This document shows, piece after piece, positions 1-8,480 of a stretch of DNA of 64,000 bases; position 1 is the stretch's first letter; every line of letters starts with the position of its first letter. Both the position numbers and the translations under genes were made by a program. The notes beneath the pieces were generated by a model that did not search any database, was not told where the DNA came from, and saw only the letters and a program-made list of their open reading frames with translations. The DNA is from Amaricoccus solimangrovi (GTDB lineage Bacteria; Pseudomonadota; Alphaproteobacteria; Rhodobacterales; Rhodobacteraceae): NCBI RefSeq assembly GCF_006385685.1, contig NZ_VFRP01000002.1, positions 186,001 through 250,000 of the forward strand. Direction: 5' to 3'.

Positions 1-354
1 CAGATGGTGCCGGGCCAGCGCGCGCCGGGCTCCGGCACCATGTCCGACGCCGATCTGGCGCTGTTCAAGGCGAGCATCCCGCGCATCATCAACCAGCCCG
101 GCGGGAACCAGCAGATCATCGCGACCATGCGGAAGATCAACCAGTATGATGCCCGGATGGTGGCGATCGCGAACGCCGTCGCCAACCGCGAGATGACGCC
201 CTCCGAGGGCCGCGCGGCGATGATGCAGGTCGAGAACCCGCTGGCGCCGACCGGGCCGGCGCAGGGCGCGCCAGACGCGGGCGGAGGGGCCGCGCCGCTC
301 GACCCCGGCGCCTACCGCTACAACCCGGAAACCGGCTCGCTGGACCGCATGTAA
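1..354 (+). CDS. Phage internal-virion-type protein, C-terminal end (partial)
   Basis: The reading frame is already open at base 1, so the true start lies to the left and only the last 118 codons or so are visible. The fragment is Ala/Gly/Pro-rich, with a short helical stretch (about residues 14-70) and a disordered tail. There is no enzyme motif. The next gene starts inside its stop codon (TAATG), so the two are translationally coupled, and that partner looks like a DNA-ejection protein. By position I read this as the end of an internal virion or lytic transglycosylase-type injection protein. This rests on context, not on a recognised domain. Confidence 0.5.
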   Translation, partial: QMVPGQRAPGSGTMSDADLALFKASIPRIINQPGGNQQIIATMRKINQYDARMVAIANAVANREMTPSEGRAAMMQVENPLAPTGPAQGAPDAGGGAAPLDPGAYRYNPETGSLDRM

Positions 355-2624
355 TGGGCGACATCACCGTTTCCCTGCCGAACGGGGCCACGATCACCTT
401 CCCGGCCGGCACCAGCGCCGAGACGATCCGGCAGGTTGCCGATCAGGCGCTCGGCCGATCCTCGGCGCCGGGTGGTGAGCGGATGCGCGCGGCCGGCCTG
501 CGCTCGCCCAGCCCGAGCGACGCGAACGCGCAGGCGCTGGCGGGCATCCAGAGCAGCGCGGACCAGAACCTGATCGGCCAGGAGCCGGTCATGGCACGGG
601 CGGCGAAGTTCGTGCAGGGCTTCCCCTTCGTCGGGGAGTATCTGGACGAGGCCGTGGGCGCGATCGGCGGCGAGGACCGGAAGCAGCACGTCCGCGACGT
701 GCAGGCGGCGATGGACCGCGAGCACCCGGTACAGAGCGCGGGGCTGCGGCTGGGGGGCGGTCTCGTGGGCGCGGCGGCGGCCATCCCGGCGGCCCTCCCC
801 GCCGCTGGCGGCGTCGCAACGGCGCTCGGCGGCGGCACGGGCGCGCTCATGGCGGCGGGCGGCATCGCGGGCGCGGTCGGCGGCGCGGTCGAGGGCGCGG
901 TCTCCGGCTATGGCGCGGGCGAGGGCGACACGCGCGGCGAGACGGCGATGCGCGGCGGGGCCGTGGGTGGCGCGCTCGGCGGGGCTCTCGGCGCGGCCGG
1001 CCCGCTGCTCGCCAAGGGCGGCGCGGCGCTGATCGAGCGGCTCAAGGGGACCGACGTCAAGGGAATCGCGGAGATCCTCGGCATCTCCGACGACGCGGCG
1101 AAGGCGGTCAAGGCGGGCCTCGCATCGGAGAACCCGCAGGCGGCCATCCGGCGGCTCGCGCGCGGCGGCGAAGATGCGATGCTCGTCGAGGCCGGACCGG
1201 CGACGCAGGCCATGGGGAAGGCCGTCGCGGCGTCCGGGGGCGACGCCACGCGGATCATGCAGACCGCCATCGACCGGCGCATGGCGCAGGGCGCCTCGGA
1301 TGTGCGCTCGGCGCTCGACCAGGCGTTTCCGGCCACGACACTCCCGCGCCCGAAGGCTGACCTGCAGGCGCTCTATGACACGGCGTACCGGACGCCGATC
1401 GACTACACGACCGGCGCCGGCCAGAAGATCGAGGCGCTGATGAGCCGCGTCCCGGGCAGCTACCTCAGGAAGGCGTGGGGCCTGATCGAGATGGACCCGG
1501 ACATTCCCGACGACATCAAGAAGCAGATCCTGGCGAAGATCTCGCGCGTGCCGGTGGATGACGCCGCGCCCGTGGCGGCGCGCGCCGGCGGCAACCCGGG
1601 CAACCTGCCGGCCGTGGTCGGGAACCGCGGGAACCTGCCCGGCCCCTATGGCGGAACGCCGGACAACCTGCCCGGCGCATGGGGTGGCCCGGCCTTCCGG
1701 GAGGAAACGACGCTCTCCGAACTGCCGAGCACCATCGAACTCGACTACATCACCCGGGCGCTCAACGACGTGGCGAAGAAGGGAGACGGCAAGGGCGCGC
1801 TCGGCGGGAACACGAACGAGGGCCGCATCTTCGGCAAGCTCGCGGGCAGGATCCGCGCGGCGGTGCGCGAGGCGAACCCGGAATATGCGAAGGCGCTCGA
1901 CGCGGCCGGGACCGAGATCGGCATCAAGGAGGCCGGCGACTTCGGCGCGATGGTGCTGCGGCCAAGCACGCGCTGGCAGGACGTCGAGGAAGCCCTCCAT
2001 GGCGCGCCGAGGATCGAGCGCGAGACCATGAAGCAGTCGGTCCGCCAGAGCATCGACGACGCGCTCGGCAACGTCCGCCGAATCATGAGCCAGCCCGGCA
2101 CCGAGAACGGCGAGGCGATCAAGGCGGTGAAGGATCTCTCGTCGCGCGCGGCCCGGGAGAAGCTGGCGCTCATCCTCGGCAAGACCGAGGCCGATCACCT
2201 CGCGGCCCGGCTCGACGCGGCATCGACGGCGTTCGAGCTCGGCGCGAACCTCTCGCGGAACAGCGATACCGCGGTGCGGCAGTCGGTGCAGGAATCGATC
2301 AAGGACAGCACGGCGCCCGGCGCGGTCGGGACGCTGCTGCAGGGGCGGCCGCTGGAGGCGGTGAAGCGGCTGGCGCAGCTGATGACCGGGCAGACCCCGG
2401 AGGCGCAGGCGGCGCGCCAGAGCGCGGTTTTCCGCGACCTCGCGCGCGCCTTGACGCAGGTCAAGGGCCAGCGCGCGCGGATCGCGATCGACGGCATCGA
2501 CAAGCTGCTGCAGGGCCAGCCGGTCAAGAGCGCCGAGGCGGCGAAGATCGCGGGGGCGGTGGTGGAGGCGCTCGGGACCGGCGCCTGGGTCACGGGCCGG
2601 AACGAGCTCGCCGTCACCGATTGA
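354..2624 (+). CDS. Putative phage DNA-ejection / internal virion protein
   Basis: This is a 756-residue protein whose ATG overlaps the previous stop. The first 40 residues contain a short beta-type segment ending in an FPAGTSAETI-like motif, common at the start of phage injection proteins. Residues about 120-230 form a long Gly/Ala-rich hydrophobic stretch with repeated GGA and GGG steps, suited to membrane insertion. The rest is helical and charged. A low-complexity insert near residues 412-446 repeats an NLP-containing unit three times. I infer a podovirus-like ejection protein that enters the host envelope with the DNA. A structural minor protein is the alternative. Confidence 0.55.
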   Translation: MGDITVSLPNGATITFPAGTSAETIRQVADQALGRSSAPGGERMRAAGLRSPSPSDANAQALAGIQSSADQNLIGQEPVMARAAKFVQGFPFVGEYLDEAVGAIGGEDRKQHVRDVQAAMDREHPVQSAGLRLGGGLVGAAAAIPAALPAAGGVATALGGGTGALMAAGGIAGAVGGAVEGAVSGYGAGEGDTRGETAMRGGAVGGALGGALGAAGPLLAKGGAALIERLKGTDVKGIAEILGISDDAAKAVKAGLASENPQAAIRRLARGGEDAMLVEAGPATQAMGKAVAASGGDATRIMQTAIDRRMAQGASDVRSALDQAFPATTLPRPKADLQALYDTAYRTPIDYTTGAGQKIEALMSRVPGSYLRKAWGLIEMDPDIPDDIKKQILAKISRVPVDDAAPVAARAGGNPGNLPAVVGNRGNLPGPYGGTPDNLPGAWGGPAFREETTLSELPSTIELDYITRALNDVAKKGDGKGALGGNTNEGRIFGKLAGRIRAAVREANPEYAKALDAAGTEIGIKEAGDFGAMVLRPSTRWQDVEEALHGAPRIERETMKQSVRQSIDDALGNVRRIMSQPGTENGEAIKAVKDLSSRAAREKLALILGKTEADHLAARLDAASTAFELGANLSRNSDTAVRQSVQESIKDSTAPGAVGTLLQGRPLEAVKRLAQLMTGQTPEAQAARQSAVFRDLARALTQVKGQRARIAIDGIDKLLQGQPVKSAEAAKIAGAVVEALGTGAWVTGRNELAVTD

Positions 2625-2877
2625 GGCGGGCGCGCTCGTCCCAGAGGTTGACGCGGTGCTTGCGCTCGATCCGGTCGAGCATCTCGCGCATGTCCTTCAC
2701 CCGGCTGTCCGCGAGCATGGCGAGGCTGAAACAGCCGACGATGACCGCGACGGTGCCGAGGGCCATCCCGACATAGCCGTAATCCGCGAGGAGGCCTTTC
2801 AGCCCGCGCGCGAGCACGAGCATGAAGCCGATGTTTCCGACGATGACGAGGGGGATGGCTGCGCGCATGCCGGACAT
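2614..2877 (-). CDS. Small two-helix membrane protein, prophage, convergent
   Basis: This 87-codon gene runs against the flanking phage genes and overlaps the 3' end of the ejection-protein gene by 11 bases. It has a hydrophobic helix near residues 7-25, a second near 36-56, and a charged C-terminal tail rich in Arg, Lys and Glu. No family is recognised. A candidate promoter (TTGCAA at 2905-2900, CATAAT at 2881-2876) overlaps the first ATG. Transcription would then begin close to the second in-frame ATG (2868), giving an almost leaderless message, so the start may be 2868. Superinfection exclusion or lysis control are possible roles but unproven. Confidence 0.6.
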   Translation of the reverse strand: MSGMRAAIPLVIVGNIGFMLVLARGLKGLLADYGYVGMALGTVAVIVGCFSLAMLADSRVKDMREMLDRIERKHRVNLWDERARLNR

Positions 2878-2905
2878 TATGCGGCCGGACCCGCCCGCCT
2901 TGCAA
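2876..2905 (-). promoter_or_regulatory. Candidate leftward promoter
   Basis: On the minus strand, TTGCAA and CATAAT are separated by 18 bases. The -35 lies only two bases from the -35 of the rightward promoter at 2908, so the two are back to back around an AAGCTT palindrome. The -10 overlaps the first ATG of the small membrane protein gene. Confidence 0.4.
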
Positions 2906-2907
2906 GC

Positions 2908-2936
2908 TTGCCGCGCGGGCTGCGAACGGGTATAAA
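2908..2936 (+). promoter_or_regulatory. Sigma-70-type promoter of the tail-fibre block
   Basis: TTGCCG (2908-2913), a 17-base spacer and TATAAA (2931-2936) make a strong match for a GC-rich genome. The predicted transcription start is near 2943. The same TTGCCG-17-TATAAR arrangement occurs at 9436-9464 before the lysis cassette. Confidence 0.65.
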
Positions 2937-2957
2937 TTCGGCAACGGCCCGCCAAAG

Positions 2958-2998
2958 CCGGTGAAAGCGCGATGCGCGCCTCCCGAGTGGAGCACCGC
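2958..2998 (+). ncRNA. Three-way-junction leader element, copy 1
   Basis: The leader can close through CGGTG (2959-2963) and CACCG (2993-2997). Inside are hairpin GCGC-GAT-GCGC (2967-2977) and hairpin CTCC-5nt-GGAG (2980-2992), which directly abuts the closing stem. Copy 2 at 9545-9591 has the same order, the same three-base A-rich joint and changed loops. The GTG start of the tail-fibre gene lies nine bases after the element. It is a putative cis-acting RNA of no class I recognise. Confidence 0.5.
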
Positions 2999-3006
2999 CC
3001 CCGGCC

Positions 3007-4056
3007 GTGGCTGATCTCAATCTTCCCCGCCTGAGCTCCCCGCGATTCGTCGCGCTCAACCCGGCGACCGGCCGCCCGGTCAGCTTCGGGACCGTCACGT
3101 TCTACGCCGCGCAGACCACCACGCTCCGCACCGTCTACGCGGACCAGGCCGGGACCGTCGTCGGGCCGAACCCGGCCACACTCGACGCGGCCGGCTCCTG
3201 CGAGGTGTTCCTGTCCGGCCCCTACCGGATGGTCGTGAAGGACCAGAACGGCGCCATCGTCTACGACGCGGACCGGATCAACTCGACGACGCGCGAGACG
3301 CTGGCCGACAACCCGGGCGCGCTGCTCGCGGCGAACAACCTCACCGACCTGCTCGACCCCTCCGTCGCGCGCGCGGCGCTCGGGATCACGAAGCAGGCCT
3401 CGGCCACCGACGAGACGCCGGGCGCTCTGATGGCGGTCGGCGCCTTCGGCCTCGGCTCGACCGTGCCGGAGAAGGGCACCGCGGGGGCGCTCGACGACGT
3501 GAACATCCCGACCGGCTGGCAGCTGGTCTCGGCCGCGAACGCCGCGACGGTGGGGGTTCCGCCGGGCGCCGGGCGCGGGATCTGCCAGACCGTGCGCGGC
3601 TTCTCCTTCATCCATCAGACCTACTACCCGCTCGAAACGACCAACTCGTCGCCGTGGCGGCGGACGCTGCAGGGCGGCCAGTGGTCGGCGTGGGAGCGGG
3701 ACTACGAGACCGGCTCGAACAGCTCGTACCAGAGCTACACGCGCACGCCCGGCTCGCTGAACTGCTGGCACCGCAATGCCGTGTTCGAGTTCAACTCGGC
3801 GGGCTCCCTGGTGTTCACCTGGAACATGATGAAGGGCTTCTCCGAGCGGCCGCAGGTGACGGTTTCGCTCGACGCGAACACCGGGTCGACCCTGATCGGT
3901 GTCGAGACGACGGCGCTCGGCATCATCCGCTCGCGCTGGGTCGATCCCGATACGGTGGAGGTCTACATCAGCCGCGTGCTCGGCGCGCCCAATTTCGTGG
4001 CGGGGAACCAGGTCACGGCGGCCATGCTCCACGCGGTCGGGAGGCCGGCGCTGTGA
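3007..4056 (+). CDS. Phage tail-fibre protein
   Basis: This 349-residue protein starts at GTG; no ATG lies near the N-terminus. Residues 15-100 look like a particle-attachment domain of beta strands, with an ALNPATGRPV-type opening seen in fibre proteins that bind the baseplate. Residues about 150-240 resemble pyocin/fibre knob repeats (W-rich, with SAWERDY). The C-terminal third is beta-rich. The gene follows the promoter and structured leader at 2908-2998 and overlaps the next gene by GTGA. Role: host receptor binding. Family placement is from composition and motif style, not a search. Confidence 0.6.
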   Translation: MADLNLPRLSSPRFVALNPATGRPVSFGTVTFYAAQTTTLRTVYADQAGTVVGPNPATLDAAGSCEVFLSGPYRMVVKDQNGAIVYDADRINSTTRETLADNPGALLAANNLTDLLDPSVARAALGITKQASATDETPGALMAVGAFGLGSTVPEKGTAGALDDVNIPTGWQLVSAANAATVGVPPGAGRGICQTVRGFSFIHQTYYPLETTNSSPWRRTLQGGQWSAWERDYETGSNSSYQSYTRTPGSLNCWHRNAVFEFNSAGSLVFTWNMMKGFSERPQVTVSLDANTGSTLIGVETTALGIIRSRWVDPDTVEVYISRVLGAPNFVAGNQVTAAMLHAVGRPAL

Positions 4057-4412
4057 GCGGCCCCGGCGAGGTCACGATCCGCATCGACGCCCTGCCGGAC
4101 GCGGGCGACGTGGCGCGCTACGGCGACGGCAAGGGCCGGATCATCGATCTGGAATGGACCTACGGCGGCGAGGCCTTCTCGCTCGGCGCGACGGTTCCGG
4201 GCGAATACCTCGTGCTGGTCCCGCTCGTCGACGCCGGGCAGGTGCTGCCGATCTCGGTCCGCGCGGTGAGCGACCTAGGCCCCGGCCCGTGGTCCGCGCC
4301 GGTCATGGTCCCGGTCGCGGGCGACCCGTCCATCTACTTCGTCTTCGCCGCCGGCGCCCAGGTCTACGACGGGGCGGATCAGGTCGCGATCGTTCTTTCC
4401 GTGGGGGCCTGA
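4053..4412 (+). CDS. Phage protein, fibronectin-like beta fold
   Basis: The GTG start overlaps the tail-fibre stop as GTGA, and its own stop overlaps the next ATG as ATGA, so the gene sits in a translationally coupled chain. The 119 residues alternate hydrophobic strands (TIRIDAL, YLVLVPL, ISVRAVS) ending near a WSAP motif typical of fibronectin-type III edges. There is no signal peptide. It is probably a structural connector or chaperone for the adjacent 1,334-residue fibre. No named family is recognised. Confidence 0.55.
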   Translation: MSGPGEVTIRIDALPDAGDVARYGDGKGRIIDLEWTYGGEAFSLGATVPGEYLVLVPLVDAGQVLPISVRAVSDLGPGPWSAPVMVPVAGDPSIYFVFAAGAQVYDGADQVAIVLSVGA

Positions 4413-7400
4413 TGAGCGAGATCGTCCAGCTTTCCGAACTCGGCGCGGTGATCCGCGCGGCTCTGGTCAAGCTCACCGGGTCGGATCGGCTCCCGATCGA
4501 GGCCATAGACGCGCTGGCGGATCAGCTGCTCGAGAAGGCCACGCTGGCCGACGTGAACGCGGCGAAGTCGGTCGCGAACGACGCGAAGGTGACGGCGCAG
4601 GACGCGCTCGACGCGGCCAACGGGATGACCGTGAGCGGCGAGGCGGTGCGGACCGCGCTCGACGATGGCGAAGGGCTCCCGGTCGATCTGGTGAAGGCCG
4701 CCGAGGGCTACGCGATCCTGCAGGTGAACACCGGGGGCATGGGCCTCGGGTCGGAATTCCATTTCTCCCTCGTCTCGGACGACGGCCGCACCGTGCTCGC
4801 CTCGGCCGTGGTCGATACGCCGAACCCGGCCCTCCCCGCGCAGATGGTCTCGGGGACGAACTTCTCGGCGCCGATGCAGTTCGAGGAAGGCCAGCGGATC
4901 GACGTGAACATCTTCGCGGCCCCGGCCTCGTCGCAGCCGGTCACGGCCTACCGGATCATGGTCGACGGCGCGGGGCTCGTCGTCGAGATCCCGGCGAGCC
5001 AGCCGATGCCCTATTCGCTGTCCTTCACCCCCGCGCTCTACCCCGAGATCTGGCAATGGGCGGTCGCGTCGTGGAACGCCTATGTCCGCGTCGCCGCGGT
5101 TTCGAGCGCGGGCGTCGGCGCGGCCAGCGCGGCCTCGACGGTGGCGGTCGATCAGGATGACAGCTATTTCGTCCCGGGCGACGACTGGACGCTGGCCGAG
5201 GAGCGCGACGGCACGATCTCGGGCTCGGTCGTCGGCCTGCCGCGCGCCACGCTCGACGTGTCCCGGGTCATCCCGGCGGACATGGAGGCCTTCGTCTATC
5301 TCGGGCCGCTGACCTATGCGCCCGCGAACCTCTCCGCGATTCAGGCAGCGGCGGTGGCGATCGCGCCCGGCGGCAACATCCTCGGCGCCACCGGGGCGGC
5401 TGTCGGGGAGACGCAGTTCGCCATCCTGCTCTATCGCGAGGCCGGTGGCTCGATCTGGCATCAGGCGAGCGAGCAGAAGTCGTTCACGGTGCAAGGCCTG
5501 ATCCCCTCGGGCGCCCCGGCGGTCGTCACTGCCCCCGCCATCACCAGCGCCGCGCTCGGCAAGATCGGGACGGCGCACGCCGTCAGCAACGGCACCTGGA
5601 CGAACAGCCCGACCGGCTACACCTATGAGTGGCTCCGGGATCGCGTCGTGATCCCCGGCGCGACGGCGAGCAGCTATACCCCGGTCCCGGACGACGACCT
5701 GACCAAGCTCGCCTGCCGGGTCAAGGCGACCAACGCCACCGGGACGACCTCCTATGTGACGGCCGACGTGTCGATCACCTACGCCGCTCCGACGCTCGGC
5801 GGGTCGATCTCGGACCAGACGCTTTCGCAGGAGAGCGGATCCTACGAGAGCGTCGACATTTCGGGCGTGTTCTCGGGCTCGGGTTACACCGTCTCCGTCG
5901 CCGGGCCGAAGGATTCCGGGGGCGCGGATCTCGTCACCTACAACGCCGACGAGCAGACCCTGAGCATCAACGTCTCCGAGGCGCTGGCCTCCACCGCCGT
6001 CACCGTCACCGCGACCAATTCGGGGGGCTCCGTGTCCGACAGCTTCAACCTCGCGGTGACGGCGGTCGGAACCGCCGCCGTTCCCTCCGTGCGCGCGGTC
6101 GGCGGCTCGAATACCGCCGGGTCGGCCGACTTCACCGACTACGCTACCGATTCCATGATCCTCGCCGCGGTGCGCTTCAACAGCGCGGGCGGCTTCTCGG
6201 TGCCGGATCTCTCGGGCTCCTTCTCCGGGCAATACCTCTGGAACGTGCTGATCAACGCGACGAGCTCGGGCCAGTCGCAGGCCATCGCGTGGCGGCGCTG
6301 CGCCAGCGATGGCGCCGACGGCGCGCTCGGGGATTGGGGCGACGGGCGCCCGACCTACATCTCGATCGATGGCGTCGACTGGTCGGACCCGATCGGCGCG
6401 AACACGCTCGAGGGCACGCCGTCGGCGCTTACCTGGCAGTCTGGCGGGCTCAACCTCGACCACCCGGGGCTCACGCTCGAGGGCGCGAACTCCATCGTGC
6501 TCGACATCGCCTTTCACGCGACCGCGCAGACCGCGCAGGCGCCCGGGCTGCGGCCCGACGCGACGCTGGTCGTGCAGTCGACCAACGGCATCCGCAAGAC
6601 CATCTCGCGCTCGACGGCGGCCCCGGCGACGGCGTGGGCGGCGGCCGACGACGTGCCGCACACCGTCACCACGGCGGGCTCCGGCGTGCAGTTCGTGGCG
6701 GCGGTCGAGATCAAGGGCAGCGAGGACGCCTCCGGGCTGACCTGGCCCGCCGACGTGCCGGATGCGAAGTGGGCGGTCTCGGAAGTCACCGATCCCGCCG
6801 TCGCGACCGCGCAGGGCTTCGGCGGCGAGAGCGGCCACCTCAAGATGACGACGACGGCCGACATCACCGTGACCGCGACGACGGCCTCGGGCGATTTCAC
6901 GCTGCGCCGCGAGATCATGAGCGGGGAAGAACCGGCGCCGAGCGCGGATGGCGTGGCCGTCACCGCGAGCCTGACCTACTACACCACCGGCAAGCGCCCG
7001 GTCGGGGGCAAGGCCTATCCGCGTCTCTGGTGGGTGCATGACAGCAGCGGCCAGATGCGCCTCGCGGGGTCAAAGACGCCGTTCGACATCGTCGGGCTGA
7101 GCACGCCGGCGGCGACGTCGTTTCCGGTGCCGTTCGCGACGGGGACGGGGACGAACCAGGCGCGGAACTCGTTCTACCGGGATACCTCCGGGTTTGCCTC
7201 GACGCGCACCGCCTACGATTCTTCGACGGGGATCGGGACGCGAGGCTCCATCGGCCCCGTGGCGGGCTACGCCGCGCTGGCGGGGGATGCGAACCTCCGT
7301 GCGCTCGCGCTCAAGTGGCTGCGCTCCTGCCTCGTCGGGTCGGCCTGCCCGCCGGCGGTCGCATCCTATGGCGCCCAGCACGAGATCGCGTTCACGGCCG

Positions 7401-8416
7401 CCGCGGTGTTCGCGCGCTACGATCCGAACCAGTGGGGCGACCTGACCAGCGCCGAGAAGAACAAGGTTACGCTGCTCGTCAAGGCGCAGATGATCGCCGG
7501 CGCCGTGGTCGCGCGGGACGACGACAGCGCCACCTGGGGCGACATGCTCGGCTATGCGAATCCGACCAACTTCACCAGCCGGGCGAACTTCCGATGCCCG
7601 CCGCGCTGGCTCGTCACCATCGGCGCCTGCTTCTTCGGCGGCGGAAAGGCCGGCGACGACGTGCTGAAATCGGTCAACACGACCGCCAAGGTGCAGGCCT
7701 TCTACGACGAACTGAACAACGCCGGCCTGACGAACGCGGCCAAGAGCTTTGCCCCGACGCGGCCGAACAACGGCAAGGCGGCCCCGACCTACGCGCAGAT
7801 CGCGAACCGCTGCGCGAAGTGGGACAGCGGCGGCCTGGCGCTCACCGATCTGGTCGGCATCACCTGCCGCGAGCTCGATTACTGCTTCGGGCAGAAGTGT
7901 CAGAACCCGGTCCAGCCGAACAAGGGCGATTTCAACGGCCGGGGAAAGATCAAGGGCACGGCGACGGGCGCGCTCAACGCCCTGACGGCCGGAGACGGCC
8001 AGACCGGCATGCACGACGACATGGACGGGGTCGACGCCGAGGGGCCGCGCTCGTCGATGGAATACGCCGCCTCGCCGTGGCGCGCGGGCATCTACGCGCT
8101 GCTCGCCGGGCTCGTCTCCGGGGCCATGTCGCGCACCGACCCCAAGGTCATCGAATCCGCCGCCCGCCTGAAGGTGGCGAACGCCTTCACCCGCGAGATC
8201 ACCCGCGACAAGGTCGGATGGCTCGATTTCGCGCACGACACGCGCAACGGCGGCGACGGCTCGAATTCGAAGAACTGGACGTGGACCGAGCGCGTGCTGG
8301 GCTCGAGCTACCTCTACGGCCTGCTCCCCTGGTTTTCGATGGCCGATTGCGCGGTTGCCATAGTCGAAGGGAAATCGACCGTGACGGAGGTCCCGGCGAG
8401 CTACTTCACCAGCTAA
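4412..8416 (+). CDS. Giant fibre / putative depolymerase with Ig-like domains
   Basis: This 1,334-residue protein starts at the ATG overlapping the previous stop. The N-terminal 80 residues are helical and probably oligomerise. Residues about 365-550 hold two Ig- or cadherin-like domains; the first has the YEWLRDR and ACRVKATN pattern of phage surface Ig domains. The last 350 residues or so are helix-rich with conserved Trp, His and Arg, for example MHDDMDG and WTWTERV. This recalls alpha/alpha-barrel polysaccharide lyases, though I see no definite catalytic set. I infer a capsule- or exopolysaccharide-binding, possibly degrading, virion protein. Confidence 0.55.
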   Translation: MSEIVQLSELGAVIRAALVKLTGSDRLPIEAIDALADQLLEKATLADVNAAKSVANDAKVTAQDALDAANGMTVSGEAVRTALDDGEGLPVDLVKAAEGYAILQVNTGGMGLGSEFHFSLVSDDGRTVLASAVVDTPNPALPAQMVSGTNFSAPMQFEEGQRIDVNIFAAPASSQPVTAYRIMVDGAGLVVEIPASQPMPYSLSFTPALYPEIWQWAVASWNAYVRVAAVSSAGVGAASAASTVAVDQDDSYFVPGDDWTLAEERDGTISGSVVGLPRATLDVSRVIPADMEAFVYLGPLTYAPANLSAIQAAAVAIAPGGNILGATGAAVGETQFAILLYREAGGSIWHQASEQKSFTVQGLIPSGAPAVVTAPAITSAALGKIGTAHAVSNGTWTNSPTGYTYEWLRDRVVIPGATASSYTPVPDDDLTKLACRVKATNATGTTSYVTADVSITYAAPTLGGSISDQTLSQESGSYESVDISGVFSGSGYTVSVAGPKDSGGADLVTYNADEQTLSINVSEALASTAVTVTATNSGGSVSDSFNLAVTAVGTAAVPSVRAVGGSNTAGSADFTDYATDSMILAAVRFNSAGGFSVPDLSGSFSGQYLWNVLINATSSGQSQAIAWRRCASDGADGALGDWGDGRPTYISIDGVDWSDPIGANTLEGTPSALTWQSGGLNLDHPGLTLEGANSIVLDIAFHATAQTAQAPGLRPDATLVVQSTNGIRKTISRSTAAPATAWAAADDVPHTVTTAGSGVQFVAAVEIKGSEDASGLTWPADVPDAKWAVSEVTDPAVATAQGFGGESGHLKMTTTADITVTATTASGDFTLRREIMSGEEPAPSADGVAVTASLTYYTTGKRPVGGKAYPRLWWVHDSSGQMRLAGSKTPFDIVGLSTPAATSFPVPFATGTGTNQARNSFYRDTSGFASTRTAYDSSTGIGTRGSIGPVAGYAALAGDANLRALALKWLRSCLVGSACPPAVASYGAQHEIAFTAAAVFARYDPNQWGDLTSAEKNKVTLLVKAQMIAGAVVARDDDSATWGDMLGYANPTNFTSRANFRCPPRWLVTIGACFFGGGKAGDDVLKSVNTTAKVQAFYDELNNAGLTNAAKSFAPTRPNNGKAAPTYAQIANRCAKWDSGGLALTDLVGITCRELDYCFGQKCQNPVQPNKGDFNGRGKIKGTATGALNALTAGDGQTGMHDDMDGVDAEGPRSSMEYAASPWRAGIYALLAGLVSGAMSRTDPKVIESAARLKVANAFTREITRDKVGWLDFAHDTRNGGDGSNSKNWTWTERVLGSSYLYGLLPWFSMADCAVAIVEGKSTVTEVPASYFTS

Positions 8417-8421
8417 GGCGC

Positions 8422-8451
8422 TTGACCAACCCCATGTCGCCACGGGACAAT
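8422..8451 (+). promoter_or_regulatory. Candidate promoter of the RTX cargo gene
   Basis: TTGACC (8422-8427) and GACAAT (8446-8451) are 18 bases apart, placing transcription start near 8458. This gives the following gene its own promoter inside the late phage region, as expected of a moron. Confidence 0.5.
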
Positions 8452-8452
8452 T

Positions 8453-8475
8453 CTACCCCTGAATGATTGGGGTGG
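8453..8475 (+). promoter_or_regulatory. Hairpin hiding the ribosome binding site
   Basis: The 5' arm (8453-8459, core ACCCC) pairs with the 3' arm (8469-8475, core GGGGT) around a nine-base loop. The 3' arm is the only good Shine-Dalgarno match for the ATG at 8481. A transcript started at the local promoter would lack most of the 5' arm. Confidence 0.45.
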
Positions 8476-8480
8476 AATCC

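Noticed and set aside
318-2198. Long minus-strand frame opposite the ejection protein
   Set aside because: Shadow frame with Arg/His-rich composition; the coupled plus-strand chain is convincing.
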